Of a stretch of DNA of 64,000 bases, positions 1 through 9,479 are shown in pieces. Position numbers and translations under genes: made by a program. Numbering within the stretch: the stretch's first letter is position 1; each line of letters starts with the position of its first letter. Where the stretch lies: NCBI RefSeq assembly GCF_009753675.1, contig NZ_WQLV01000019.1, forward strand, positions 1-64,000, read 5' to 3'. The notes under the pieces are model-generated. The model saw only the letters and a list, made by a program, of their open reading frames with translations. It was not told where the DNA came from and did not search any database. The stretch comes from Parasedimentitalea huanghaiensis (GTDB lineage Bacteria; Pseudomonadota; Alphaproteobacteria; Rhodobacterales; Rhodobacteraceae).

Positions 1-1163
1 GCTGCGGCCGTCTGTTCCAGCGTTGCCGCCTGACTTTCGGTGCGCTGAGACAGATCATCCGACGCCTGGCTGATCTCCGTCGCGCCATTGCGAATGCTGT
101 CAGCTGAGTTGATGACATCAGAAATCGTTGAGCTGAGTGTTGTCAGGGTCCGGTTGAAGTCACTGCGCAGCTGTTCGTGATCTGCCGGGAAGGGTTCTGT
201 CAGCGGTTTCGAGAAATTACCATTGGCCAGATCCACCAGCCCGTGGCTTAGCTTCTCCACAACGTCATGTTGTTCTCTTTGCTGTTCGGCCCGTTCTTCC
301 TCAGCACCCCGGGCGCGTTTCAAGTCATCCCGAAGACTAACCAGTGTCTTACCGATTTGACCCAGTTCATCCCCACGGCTAGCCGATGCAACTTCACCGT
401 CCAGATTACCTGCGGCCACTTCGTCCATGTCTTCACAGATTTTTGTGATCGGACGCGTGATGGTACGGATGGTGAACAATGCGATAAGCATCAAGGTTAG
501 TCCAGCTAGGGCCACGCCAATCAGAATATTACGGGTCAGATCTTGCGAAGCAAGCAGAGGTGCCTGAATGTTCTCGCGTACTTCTAGGACGCCGCGCACA
601 TCGCCAATTTCCCAATCGGACTTGGGCGTGTCTGGGTGGGCATTGTGGCAGGACACACAGCCTTCGGCGACCATTGGATCAGCGACTGCAACGCGCAGGT
701 AGGTTTCGCCATTTTCGATTTCTTGTCGTTTGAATGTTCCATCGGGATTGGCGCTCAAATACTCCCATGCGTCTTGCATGAAGCTGTCCATTTCACGCCC
801 TACACGGCCAGGGAAAGGGAAGGGACTATAGAGCGATAAGCTGGTGCCCTGTTCAGCAAGCAGTGCATTGACATCATGCACAAATGTGGCAGGGAGGGGG
901 ATCACGCTGGGGTCGTTGGCATGATCGATCCCTGCGGACATATCCGCAGATTGCTTTACATCCTTGATTACATTTCTTGTGTAGTATCCGCGGATTGCCT
1001 TGATTTGATTGACTACTCCTGTTGCGGAAGTGGTGGCAAAATCAATGGTGTTTTTTTCAAGAATTCGAGGAATGGATAGCCAGGCAATGCCAAGGCACAA
1101 GAGTATGAAAAGTGGGATTGGAAAGGTCAATCTAAAGGCAATCGACTTAAGCATCTTCTGCAT
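1..1163 (-). CDS. Methyl-accepting chemotaxis protein with c-type haem sensor domain (3' end outside window)
   Basis: Membrane chemoreceptor; the start and about 387 codons are visible, and the C-terminus lies beyond the left edge. The N-terminus has a hydrophobic helix (about residues 6-22). A periplasmic domain follows with the motif C169-V-S-C172-H173, the signature of covalent c-type haem, in a context like the DUF3365/Tll0287-like sensor family. A second membrane helix precedes a HAMP linker, and the last visible residues enter the coiled-coil signalling domain. The start at 1163 has a GGAG Shine-Dalgarno sequence. The gene follows another chemoreceptor on the same strand with a 227-base gap. 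I infer a redox- or gas-sensing receptor that controls CheA; the ligand is not proven by sequence. Confidence 0.88.
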   Translation of the reverse strand, partial: MQKMLKSIAFRLTFPIPLFILLCLGIAWLSIPRILEKNTIDFATTSATGVVNQIKAIRGYYTRNVIKDVKQSADMSAGIDHANDPSVIPLPATFVHDVNALLAEQGTSLSLYSPFPFPGRVGREMDSFMQDAWEYLSANPDGTFKRQEIENGETYLRVAVADPMVAEGCVSCHNAHPDTPKSDWEIGDVRGVLEVRENIQAPLLASQDLTRNILIGVALAGLTLMLIALFTIRTITRPITKICEDMDEVAAGNLDGEVASASRGDELGQIGKTLVSLRDDLKRARGAEEERAEQQREQHDVVEKLSHGLVDLANGNFSKPLTEPFPADHEQLRSDFNRTLTTLSSTISDVINSADSIRNGATEISQASDDLSQRTESQAATLEQTAA

Positions 1164-1275
1164 GTCTGGCGCTCCATCTTAGCCAAACCGGTACCACATC
1201 CATTCTGGCCGCAGAACGGTATCGTTCTGAGCGGGTACGTTTTCGGCTCACATCATATTTGGGGAGTGCAGAAGT

Positions 1276-1294
1276 AGGGTAATTCTCTTACCCT
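1276..1294. promoter_or_regulatory. Inverted repeat upstream of the haem chemoreceptor
   Basis: AGGGTAA, a 5-base spacer and TTACCCT form a perfect 7-bp inverted repeat 113-131 bases upstream of the chemoreceptor start at 1163. The word TTACCCTAC also occurs upstream of the third chemoreceptor gene (about 11466-11474). This could be an operator shared by chemotaxis genes, but only two occurrences support it. Confidence 0.3.
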
Positions 1295-1332
1295 TCGATT
1301 AAGCTATCGCAAATATGACCACTGTCAGAATA

Positions 1333-1376
1333 GGAACTGCACCACGGACCCTTATGTTGGGGACGTGATGCAGTCC
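1333..1376 (-). terminator. Stem-loop downstream of the 786-aa chemoreceptor
   Basis: Arms at 1333-1346 and 1364-1376 pair over about 13 bp with one bulged base and one mismatch, with a CCC/GGG inner stem. It begins 15 bases after the stop of the chemoreceptor at 1391. No clear T-run follows, so it may be a transcript 3' end stabiliser rather than a classical intrinsic terminator. Confidence 0.45.
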
Positions 1377-1390
1377 TTAGTGGTCTGAGA

Positions 1391-3751
1391 TTAATAGTCT
1401 TTCCAGATATCAGCAGTACTTGATGTCGCATTGACTGTTTTTTTCTCAGGCAGGTCTTCTGGAACAGTGTCCCAACTGTCTCCATGAGCCGTTGGTGAAA
1501 CCACTTCATCGGCGTCTAGATTGCGCGAAGAAGAAGCTTGTTTTTCATCAATGGTGAAATGGGCCACCAGATTGGACAGTTTGCCTGCGTCAGTGTTCAG
1601 CAAATGACTGGCGGCGGTGGCCTCTTCCACCATGGCGGCATTTTGCTGAGTCACTTGATCCAGCTGGGTCACACCAATATTGATTTCAGCCAGACCTGTG
1701 GACTGTTCTGACGATCCAACGGCCATTTCAGAAACCAGCTGCGAGATGTGACCAACCCTGTCCACAATGCTGATCAGGGCTGTGCCTGCCTTGCCGACCA
1801 GCTCAACGCCTTCTTCCACTTGCTTTGAACTGTCGCCAATTAGGGTTTTGATTTCCATGGCAGCGTCCGAGGAGCGCTGGGCAAGGGCCCGCACCTCAGA
1901 GGCAACAACCGCAAAGCCGCGACCTGCTTCGCCGGCACGGGCGGCTTCGACACCCGCATTGAGCGCCAGCAGATTGGTCTGGAAGGCAATGTCATCGATG
2001 ACGCTGATGATTTGACTGATATGGCGCGCCGAGTCCTCGATTCCCGTCATAGCGGTCACCGCATTTTGGACCACCTTGTCGCTTTCCACGGCCTCATCTC
2101 TGGCTTCGTTGACAATGTTTTCCACACTCAAGGCGCCTTCCGCCGCAGATTTGACACTTGCGGTCATTTCTTCGAGTGCTGCCGCAGTTTGTTCCAGTGT
2201 TGCGGCCTGGCTTTCAGTGCGTCGAGACAGATCATCAGAGGCCTGACTGATTTCGGTTGCACCGTTGCGGATGCTGTCGGATGACCCAATCACCTCGACT
2301 ATGGTTGAACTCAGGGTTTTCAGGGTTCGGTTGAAATCACTTCTCAATTGTTCGTGGCCTTCTGGGAAGGGCTCAATCAATGGTTTTGTGAAGTCGCCGT
2401 CTGCCAGGTTGACCAGCCCATGGCTTAACTTGTCGACCATATTGCGTTGCTCCTCCTGCTGGACTGCAAGTTGGGTTTGCGCAACGGAGGCAGCTTTTAG
2501 GTCGGCTTTAAAGCCTTCCAGAGTGACGGCGATGGTGCCGAATTCATCGCCGGCCTCGGTGCCGGCAACCTCGCTGTCATAATCCTGATCTGCAATGCGC
2601 TCTACGCTTTGGGCCAATGCTCCAACTCGGCGGGCAATGCCGCGGGCAGCAAACCATGAAAGAAGCGCAACGATCAACGAAACCACCAAGACCTGAACGG
2701 CAGATGATCGTAGCATTTCGTGTTCGGAGGTGAGGGCTTCTCCACTATCGATTTCAAGAACAATGCCCCAGGTTTTTCCGTCGAAAGTGAAAGGAATAGA
2801 TTCAGCTTCGACCGATTGCCCTTTCAGCCCTGTCACGCCTGAGAGGGCATGGTGACCTTCAAGGAATGATTCCTCAATTTGGGGCAAGTTGGGCAAAGCA
2901 TCCAATATCTGGTGACCTTCTGGATGAGGTGACGCGGTCAATGCGGCACCGTCTTCACGCACCAAATAGACCAGCCCGGATTCACCTAGAATATCCGATT
3001 GGGACAAGATTTTGGCCATCTGGTCAATTGGGATTTGCAGTACAAAGACCCCCAACAATTCGCCGTTGCGAATGACAGGGGTAGAAATAAACATGGCCGG
3101 TGCACCATGACTTGGCGCATAGGCGTCCATGGACGTGAAATGCACCTCACCCTTTTGCAGAGTTATGGCCGATTGAAACGCTTCGCCAAGACCCGAGGAA
3201 CTATAAAGTCCAGTCCGGAAGTTCGTCGCAAAATCATCTTCCTTAAACACTGAGTAAACAAGATCCCCATTGGGGTTCAAAAGGAAGAGATCATAGTAAT
3301 GCAGCTCGCGCTGGAAACTTTGGAAACCCAAGTGATACTGTTCATGCAGGTCGGACCAAAGTGACTGATCAGAAGCCTTAAGAAGTTCGTCCTTCTTACC
3401 AAGCGGATTTGGGTTATCTGCGATATAGGCGGTGCGGAGATGCTCACCTGCTCTGTCACCCAGTTGTTGCCAGGCCGAGTCGAATTCAACGAGCGCGGTT
3501 TCCACACTTTTGCTTGCGCTTAAGGCGCGGGTCTCCGTTTCTATCCGTTCAAGCCAATCGCTAAGAGCGTGCTCGCGCTCGGACAGCAAAGTGTAAAACG
3601 CGGCTTCGCGGTTAGTCTGAAGCACTGTATGGGTCTGCCAAGCATACATAAGACCTGACGCCATGGTTAGTAGGATTGTTGGCAGAGCAATCAACAGAGG
3701 CAGCTTTTTACTGAGCTTTAGTCTGTTCCACAGAGTGAATATGCTGGTCAT
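1391..3751 (-). CDS. Methyl-accepting chemotaxis protein with double Cache sensor
   Basis: A 786-residue chemoreceptor. Membrane helices lie at about residues 17-37 and 351-369. The large periplasmic region between them carries two Cache-like strands-and-loops (around 152-177 and 258-275), fitting a dCache small-molecule sensor. A HAMP linker follows, then the coiled-coil signalling domain with the hairpin tip containing [19 protein letters not shown]. The protein ends in DIWKDY, which fits the aromatic xWxx(F/Y) pentapeptide that tethers the methyltransferase CheR and methylesterase CheB in other receptors. Its signalling domain is very close to those of the other two receptors here, which suggests duplication with different sensor domains. 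The ligand cannot be named from sequence. Confidence 0.95.
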   Translation of the reverse strand: MTSIFTLWNRLKLSKKLPLLIALPTILLTMASGLMYAWQTHTVLQTNREAAFYTLLSEREHALSDWLERIETETRALSASKSVETALVEFDSAWQQLGDRAGEHLRTAYIADNPNPLGKKDELLKASDQSLWSDLHEQYHLGFQSFQRELHYYDLFLLNPNGDLVYSVFKEDDFATNFRTGLYSSSGLGEAFQSAITLQKGEVHFTSMDAYAPSHGAPAMFISTPVIRNGELLGVFVLQIPIDQMAKILSQSDILGESGLVYLVREDGAALTASPHPEGHQILDALPNLPQIEESFLEGHHALSGVTGLKGQSVEAESIPFTFDGKTWGIVLEIDSGEALTSEHEMLRSSAVQVLVVSLIVALLSWFAARGIARRVGALAQSVERIADQDYDSEVAGTEAGDEFGTIAVTLEGFKADLKAASVAQTQLAVQQEEQRNMVDKLSHGLVNLADGDFTKPLIEPFPEGHEQLRSDFNRTLKTLSSTIVEVIGSSDSIRNGATEISQASDDLSRRTESQAATLEQTAAALEEMTASVKSAAEGALSVENIVNEARDEAVESDKVVQNAVTAMTGIEDSARHISQIISVIDDIAFQTNLLALNAGVEAARAGEAGRGFAVVASEVRALAQRSSDAAMEIKTLIGDSSKQVEEGVELVGKAGTALISIVDRVGHISQLVSEMAVGSSEQSTGLAEINIGVTQLDQVTQQNAAMVEEATAASHLLNTDAGKLSNLVAHFTIDEKQASSSRNLDADEVVSPTAHGDSWDTVPEDLPEKKTVNATSSTADIWKDY

Positions 3752-4063
3752 GATCGCGGATCTCTCATCAAAAGGTTACTTTTTAAGTGGCCGAACAAAA
3801 AAGGGGGAGGCCTGCGCTCATCGTGCCCAAAATATGTTTCGGGCGCGTTAAGTTGGGAGATTTCCGTGAATAAACTTCAATTATAGATTGCAAGCAGGTA
3901 CTTGTGATATGGGTAAGGGTCTTTGCGAGAGACGGAATTGACCCGTTGGAACGGGAAGCCCGCGAATGGTGTGGCTTGCTCGCGGGACAGTCGAGTGCAA
4001 AGAACAGCTCGATTTTCCTGTGAGGCTTGATAGAAACCCATATGCCTTATCTGGGAGAGACCA
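3752..4063. other. Intergenic region between chemoreceptor and TRAP operon
   Basis: No gene is supported here. Two small hairpins lie in the presumed TRAP leader: CCCGT/ACGGG (3942-3955) and CCCGCGA/TCGCGGG (3959-3986). They could be part of the 5' untranslated region of the TRAP operon. Promoters of the two divergent units should also lie here, but no clear -35/-10 pair stands out. Confidence 0.5.
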
Positions 4064-5023
4064 ATGATCAAACTTTTTAAACCGTTCGTTGCCGCCGCTA
4101 TCGTTACCGGGCTGGCCGCGACTTCGGCTTATGCGCAGACCCGCGTGACTTATAAATCCGCCAAAACCACATCGTCATATTACCAGATGGCGGTTCAGAT
4201 TGCCGAGGCAATGAAGGCCGGATCTGATGGCGATATTGTTGTTACGGTCGAGGAAAGCCAAGGCTCGGTGCAGAACGTGATGGAGGTAAAAGCCCGCAAT
4301 GGTGACTATGTGTTCACCACTCCGCCGGTCCTGGTCAGTCTGGCACAAGGCGGCAAGGCGATGTTCAAGGACAAGAGCGACCCGGCCTTTGACGAGATCC
4401 GTGCCCTGTTCCCAATTCCATCACTGACAATGCATTTTGTCATGTCCGATGCGTCAGGCGTGACCGACTTTGCAAGTCTGGAAGGTAAAACGCTGCTGTT
4501 GGGCAAGGGATCGTTTGGTGCTCGTGAAGGGGAAAAATATCTCAAGCTGTTTGGCCTTGAGGGCAAAGTTGAGATTGCGGATGTTGAGCTCTCTGGTGCT
4601 GTTCCTGCGTTGAAAAATGGCCAGATCGATGGTTTTGTCACTGCTGGATCATACCCAGCCCCCAACGTGATCGAGGCCGCCGCGTCAACGGGCGTTTCAG
4701 TCCTGTCATTGAATGACGAGCAAATTGCAGCCAGCAAGCGCGCCCGGCTGGTCATTCCGGCTGGCACCTACGCGGGTCAGGACAGAGACATTGTTACAAC
4801 GTCCTTGCCCGTTGTCGCCTTCACCACCACCAAGATGGACGAGGCTACCGCTTATGCGCTGACTAAAACTTACTGGGAAGGCAAAGCCGATATGGGCGCT
4901 GCAGCCCCGTGGTGGAACGGTGTGGACCGCGGCCTGATGGCAAATATTACGGGTAAAATTCATCCAGGTGCGTTGAAGTATTACACTGAAGCTGGGTTTG
5001 AACTGAGTGACGCGCAAAAATAA
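4064..5023 (+). CDS. TAXI-family TRAP transporter solute-binding protein
   Basis: Periplasmic binding protein of a TRAP uptake system. A Sec signal peptide (cleavage after SAYAQ, about residue 25) precedes a mature part with the TAXI-family N-terminal pattern KSAKTTSSYYQMA, in which a small molecule is bound between two lobes. Length, 319 aa, is typical. The ATG at 4064 follows a strong GGGAGAG. It lies 74 bases before the fused permease gene, and the two form one operon. TAXI systems are known for glutamate and other organic acids, but the substrate here cannot be read from the sequence. Confidence 0.9.
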   Translation: MIKLFKPFVAAAIVTGLAATSAYAQTRVTYKSAKTTSSYYQMAVQIAEAMKAGSDGDIVVTVEESQGSVQNVMEVKARNGDYVFTTPPVLVSLAQGGKAMFKDKSDPAFDEIRALFPIPSLTMHFVMSDASGVTDFASLEGKTLLLGKGSFGAREGEKYLKLFGLEGKVEIADVELSGAVPALKNGQIDGFVTAGSYPAPNVIEAAASTGVSVLSLNDEQIAASKRARLVIPAGTYAGQDRDIVTTSLPVVAFTTTKMDEATAYALTKTYWEGKADMGAAAPWWNGVDRGLMANITGKIHPGALKYYTEAGFELSDAQK

Positions 5024-5097
5024 GCTGACCTGATCGTCAGAGAAAAACGGCCGGGCAGGCAATTGCCCGGTCCTGTTATCTAAAGGCCCCAGAAAAT

Positions 5098-6882
5098 ATG
5101 ATCGATACACAGTCACGTATGACCCAGCATCCTATTTGGTTGGGATTGGCAGCCCTAATGGTGATGTTTCATCTGGGTTTGATTTTCTGGGGGCTGGTCC
5201 CTAATCTCGTCAGCCGCCCTTTGCATTTAACTTTCGTATTACCTTGGGTTTTTGTTTTTGCTGCCAAATCTCGGGCGCAATTGATCTCGGGTGGGGTGCT
5301 GACAGTACTGGGGGGGGCTTCTGCACTGTGGATAGCGCTGAACCATGACATGCTAGGTGACCAGTACGGCTTTCTTGAGGGGGACTTTCAGACCGCAGTG
5401 GCTTTAACCCTTTTGGTCTGCGTGATCGAAGCCGCGCGCCGTGCAATTGGCTGGCCGCTGCCCTTGGTCGCAGTTGCAGCATTGGGGTATGCACTGTTTG
5501 GTGACGCTATCCCGGGCGAATTTGGGCACTCAGGCACCCCCTTGCCTAGTTTTCTGGGCACCATGACAATAGCGGAGGGTGGAATTTGGGGAAGCCTGAC
5601 CGCAGTTTCCGTCGGGGTGGTGTCGATTTTTGTGATTTTTGGCGCGGTTTTGAACGCGGGTGAGGCCGGGCAGGGTTTTATGAATGTTGCTGCAGCAGCG
5701 GCCGGGCGTCTTAAAGGTGGGGCGGCCAAGGTCTCGGTGATTTCATCAGCGCTGTTTGGTTCCATTTCGGGTTCTGCTTCGGCCAATGTTGCTTCAACGG
5801 GCGCTATCACTTTGCCCGCAATGACCAAACTTGGCTATCCTAAACGTCTGGCCGCTGCGGTAGAGGCTGTGGCGTCGTCGGGTGGACAAATTATGCCGCC
5901 ATTGATGGGGGCAGGTGCCTTTGTCATGGTTGAGCTGACAGGTGTTCCCTACACCTCGATCATGGGCGCCGCCATCCTGCCTGCAGTGCTGTTTTTCTTT
6001 GCTGTCTGGGTGGGTATCAACGCTTATGCCAGCCGGTTTAAGTTGCGTGGTATTGACGCGAGCGAACAACCCGCAACGCGCGACGTAGTGATCACATCCG
6101 GGTTTTTTCTGGTGCCATTTTCGGTTCTTCTTTGGGGTATGTTTGGGGCCGGATATACCCCCCAATACGCCGCCTGTATGGCGATACTTGCCGGAGCGGT
6201 ATTGTTGATGTTTAACCGTGAAGCCCGGTTTGACCGCAGTCAGTTTGCCGCAAGGTTGTCTTCGGCTCTGCTGAATGCGGCACGTCAGATCGGGATGATC
6301 GCTTCGATCATCTTTTGCGCGTCTATCATCATTGGCGTGTTGTCGATTACCGGGCTGGGCGTGAAAATCACCTCACTGATCCTGTCTGGGTCAGGTGGGT
6401 TGCTGTGGCCGTCTCTACTGCTGACCGCAATAGCCTGTCTGGTTCTGGGGATGGAGGTGCCGACCACTGCTGCCTATGTCATCTGCGTCTCTGTTGCGGG
6501 GCCAGCGCTGATCCAGCAGGGGCTGGAGCCACTGCAGGCGCATCTGTTTGTGTTCTGGTTTGCGTTGCTGTCCACTATCACTCCACCAGTCTGTGGGGCG
6601 GTGTTCATCGCCGCAGGGATGATTGGCGAAAACTGGATCAAGGTTGCGCTAACTGCAATGGCGCTGGGCGTTGGTCTTTATGTCATTCCTTTGGGGATGA
6701 TAGCCAATCCAGACATTTTACGGCTGGCTGAAACCCCTATGGCCGCACTGTTTGCCTTTTTGCGCATGGCAGTTGGCTTGGCGGTGCTAAGCTATGGCTT
6801 GATCGCCTTGTCCGCCCTGTACGCCAAGGTGTGTGTTGGCTTGCTAGGGCTGGCTATCGTTATGTCTGGTGTAGTCTTCTAG
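5098..6882 (+). CDS. TRAP transporter, fused small and large permease subunits
   Basis: Integral membrane protein of 594 aa made almost wholly of hydrophobic helices. The first part corresponds to the 4-helix DctQ-like subunit and the rest to the DctM-like subunit, a fusion that is the rule for TAXI-type systems. Conserved DctM features include the glycine/serine/alanine-rich segment GSISGSASANVASTGAITLP (about residues 222-241) and a second repeat near MEVPTTAAYV. It drives sodium- or proton-coupled uptake with the binding protein encoded just upstream. Transcription ends near a shared hairpin at 6934-6957. Confidence 0.92.
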   Translation: MIDTQSRMTQHPIWLGLAALMVMFHLGLIFWGLVPNLVSRPLHLTFVLPWVFVFAAKSRAQLISGGVLTVLGGASALWIALNHDMLGDQYGFLEGDFQTAVALTLLVCVIEAARRAIGWPLPLVAVAALGYALFGDAIPGEFGHSGTPLPSFLGTMTIAEGGIWGSLTAVSVGVVSIFVIFGAVLNAGEAGQGFMNVAAAAAGRLKGGAAKVSVISSALFGSISGSASANVASTGAITLPAMTKLGYPKRLAAAVEAVASSGGQIMPPLMGAGAFVMVELTGVPYTSIMGAAILPAVLFFFAVWVGINAYASRFKLRGIDASEQPATRDVVITSGFFLVPFSVLLWGMFGAGYTPQYAACMAILAGAVLLMFNREARFDRSQFAARLSSALLNAARQIGMIASIIFCASIIIGVLSITGLGVKITSLILSGSGGLLWPSLLLTAIACLVLGMEVPTTAAYVICVSVAGPALIQQGLEPLQAHLFVFWFALLSTITPPVCGAVFIAAGMIGENWIKVALTAMALGVGLYVIPLGMIANPDILRLAETPMAALFAFLRMAVGLAVLSYGLIALSALYAKVCVGLLGLAIVMSGVVF

Positions 6883-6930
6883 ATCTTTGTTTGGCGATTG
6901 GTCCGGCTGGGCCTTTTTGTTGGACCCATA

Positions 6931-6957
6931 AAAAAGGCGCCCAGATTTGGGCGCCTT
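6931..6957 (-). terminator. Bidirectional intrinsic terminator between the TRAP permease gene and icd
   Basis: A perfect 10-bp stem (arms 6934-6943 and 6948-6957, loop GATT) preceded on the plus strand by AAAAA, which gives a T-run after the stem for leftward transcripts. It is therefore a good terminator for icd, and the stem can also stop rightward TRAP transcripts, since the genes converge here. Confidence 0.85.
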
Positions 6958-6981
6958 ATCTTGTTTGACCATGGCCAAAGT

Positions 6982-9195
6982 TTAGCCAATGATTGCGTTC
7001 AGCGTCGCGCTGGGCCGCATCACTGCTGCGGTCTTGGCCGGGTCTGTGTGGAAATATCCGCCCAGATCAGCAGGTTTGCCCTGCGCAGCAGCCAGCTCCG
7101 CAGTAATCTGCTCTTCCTTTGCACCCAGTTCAGCTGCAATCGGAGCAAAGTGCGCGGCCAGTTCAGCGTCATCGGACTGTGCAGCCAAAGCTTCGGCCCA
7201 GTAGCGGGCGAACCAGTAGTGGCTGTCGCGGTTGTCAGGCTGGCCAACTTTGCGCGATGGCGAACGGTTGTTGTCCAGAATGCCCTGCGTCGCAGCCTCG
7301 GCAGCAACACCCAGAACGCCAGCTTTGGCGTTGCCTTGGCTGTCAGCCAGGAAGTTCAGGCTTTCACCCAATGCGCAGAATTCGCCCATCGAGTCCCAAC
7401 GCAGGTGGTTTTCTTCGACCAACTGCTGAACGTGCTTGGGGGCAGAACCGCCAGCACCGGTTTCAAACAAGCCGCCACCGTTCATCAGTTTCACAATCGA
7501 CAGCATCTTGGCCGAGGTGCCCAGTTCCAGAATTGGGAACAGGTCGGTCAGGTAATCCCGCAGCACGTTGCCAGAGATGGCGATGCTGTCGTTGCCTGCA
7601 GTGATGGTTTTCAGCGACTGGGCTGTTGCCTCACGTGGGGCCATGATCTGGAACTTGTCCGCAACGCCAGCAGCGTCCAGAATAGGTTTCACATATTCGA
7701 TCAACTGAGCATCGTGGGCGCGGTTTGCGTCCAGCCAGAAGATCGCCTCGGAACCTGTCAGGCGCTGACGGTCCATGGCCAGTTCGATCCAGTTCAGGAT
7801 CGGAGCTTTCTTGGCCGTGCAGGAACGCCAGATATCGCCGACCTCCACGTCGTGGCTGTGCAGTGTGTCGCCATTGGCCAAAACCACACGGATCACACCG
7901 TCGGCTGGGGCCTCAAAAGTGGTTGGGTGCGAGCCGTACTCTTCAGCCTTTTGCGCCATCAGGCCAACGTTGGCGACAGAGCCAACAGTTGTCACATCCA
8001 TAGCACCGTTGGCTTTGAAGAAGTTGATGGTCTCATCATAGATGGTGGCGTAGCAACGATCAGGGATGACACAGTTGGTGTCGCCCTTATTTCCTGCAGC
8101 ATCCCAGCCTTTGCCGCCAGCGCGGATCACAGCAGGCATCGAGGCGTCGATGATCACATCGGACGGAACGTGCAGGTTGGTGATGCCTTTGTCGCTGTCG
8201 ACCATATACATGCCCGGACGATCCGCAGTTACAGCGTCAATCGCAGCCATGATGTCGGCATTGCCGGCAACGCGGTCCAGCAGGTCACCCATGCCAGAGT
8301 TTGCGTTTACACCCAAAGCATCCAGCTCAGCACCGAATTTCTCGAAGACCGGCGCCAACCATGCCTTAACCGCGTGGCCAAAGATGATCGGGTCCGAGAC
8401 CTTCATCATGGTGGCCTTCATGTGCAGCGAGAACATGGTGCCGTCGGCCTTGGTGTCCTCAATCGCACCTGCCAAGAAGGATGCCAGTGCTTTGGCGGAC
8501 ATGAATGTCGCGTCAGCAACGGTGCCTTCTTCCAGTGGCCAGCTGTCTTTTAGCGCAGTGACAGAACCGTCTTTGGCGACAAATTCGATTTTCGCATCAC
8601 CGGCCTGTGCGGCGGTGATCGTCGCGGATTTTTCGTTGGCGTAGAAATCATTGCCCGGCATGGACGAGACTTTGGTCTTGCTATCGCTGGCCCATGCACC
8701 CATCGAATGAGGGTTGTTTTGGGCGTAGTTTTTCACAGCGCGTGCTGAACGACGGTCCGAGTTGCCTTCGCGCAGAACCGGGTTCACAGCGGAACCCTTG
8801 ATGGCGTCGTAACCGGCACGAACAGCTTTTTCTTCGTCTGTTGATGGCTCTTCGGGATAGTCGGGCAGGGCGTAGCCCTGTGACTGCAGCTCGGTGATCG
8901 CGGCAACCAGCTGAGGTACCGAAGCCGAGATGTTTGGAAGTTTGATGACGTTGGCTTCTGGTGTTTTCACCAGTGTACCCAGTTCAGCCAGATCGTTGGA
9001 CTGACGCTGCTCTTCTGTCAAACTGTCTGGAAACGCCGAAAGAATACGGGCTGCCAGTGAAATGTCCTTGGTGCCAAAGTTCACGCCGGCGGCGCTGGCA
9101 AAGGTGCGAATGATCGGCAACAGTGAGGCACTGGCCAACTCAGGCGCTTCGTCTACGATGGTATACAATACATCGGAGTTTGATTTTTCTGCCAT
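6982..9195 (-). CDS. icd: NADP-dependent isocitrate dehydrogenase, monomeric type
   Basis: Oxidative decarboxylation of isocitrate to 2-oxoglutarate with NADP in the TCA cycle. The whole protein matches the single-chain, about 740-aa IDH family, not the usual 45-kDa dimeric form. Recognisable blocks include [19 protein letters not shown] and [21 protein letters not shown] place the start at the ATG at 9195 (737 aa), which has GAAAGG upstream. A longer frame begins at 9246 and would add 17 poorly conserved residues. The gene stands alone between a TRAP operon and a chemoreceptor and ends at a strong terminator. Confidence 0.95.
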   Translation of the reverse strand: MAEKSNSDVLYTIVDEAPELASASLLPIIRTFASAAGVNFGTKDISLAARILSAFPDSLTEEQRQSNDLAELGTLVKTPEANVIKLPNISASVPQLVAAITELQSQGYALPDYPEEPSTDEEKAVRAGYDAIKGSAVNPVLREGNSDRRSARAVKNYAQNNPHSMGAWASDSKTKVSSMPGNDFYANEKSATITAAQAGDAKIEFVAKDGSVTALKDSWPLEEGTVADATFMSAKALASFLAGAIEDTKADGTMFSLHMKATMMKVSDPIIFGHAVKAWLAPVFEKFGAELDALGVNANSGMGDLLDRVAGNADIMAAIDAVTADRPGMYMVDSDKGITNLHVPSDVIIDASMPAVIRAGGKGWDAAGNKGDTNCVIPDRCYATIYDETINFFKANGAMDVTTVGSVANVGLMAQKAEEYGSHPTTFEAPADGVIRVVLANGDTLHSHDVEVGDIWRSCTAKKAPILNWIELAMDRQRLTGSEAIFWLDANRAHDAQLIEYVKPILDAAGVADKFQIMAPREATAQSLKTITAGNDSIAISGNVLRDYLTDLFPILELGTSAKMLSIVKLMNGGGLFETGAGGSAPKHVQQLVEENHLRWDSMGEFCALGESLNFLADSQGNAKAGVLGVAAEAATQGILDNNRSPSRKVGQPDNRDSHYWFARYWAEALAAQSDDAELAAHFAPIAAELGAKEEQITAELAAAQGKPADLGGYFHTDPAKTAAVMRPSATLNAIIG

Positions 9196-9408
9196 TATTC
9201 TCAACCTTTCAGCGATTTCGGAAACTTTGGTAAATCGATGCAACACGCTGCACCCAGAATTGATCCCATATTGCCGGTCAAGGGGCGCGAATTGCGACTC
9301 TTGCGGCCTACGTTATGCGCCTCATGTAAAACAAGGAGCGCTGACGTTCAATCGTCTGGAGGAAAAAACGACCGAACATATTGCCGCGCTTTGACATAAA
9401 GACGGAAA

Positions 9409-9435
9409 TCCCCCATCGCCTGAACGATGGAGGGA
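9409..9435 (-). terminator. Stem-loop downstream of the third chemoreceptor
   Basis: CATCG/CGATG core with further C-G pairs and one mismatch, loop CCTGAA, about 45 bases after the chemoreceptor stop at 9480. A short T-containing stretch follows on the minus strand. The remaining bases up to 9195 should hold the icd promoter. Confidence 0.4.
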
Positions 9436-9479
9436 TGCCAATTTGCGGGTGTTCCTCGAGTGGAATTCAAGGAGAAGGA

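Noticed and set aside
6898-8553. 551-codon open frame antisense to icd
   Set aside because: It lies opposite a clear monomeric isocitrate dehydrogenase gene; its length follows from the codon bias of icd, and the product looks like no protein family.
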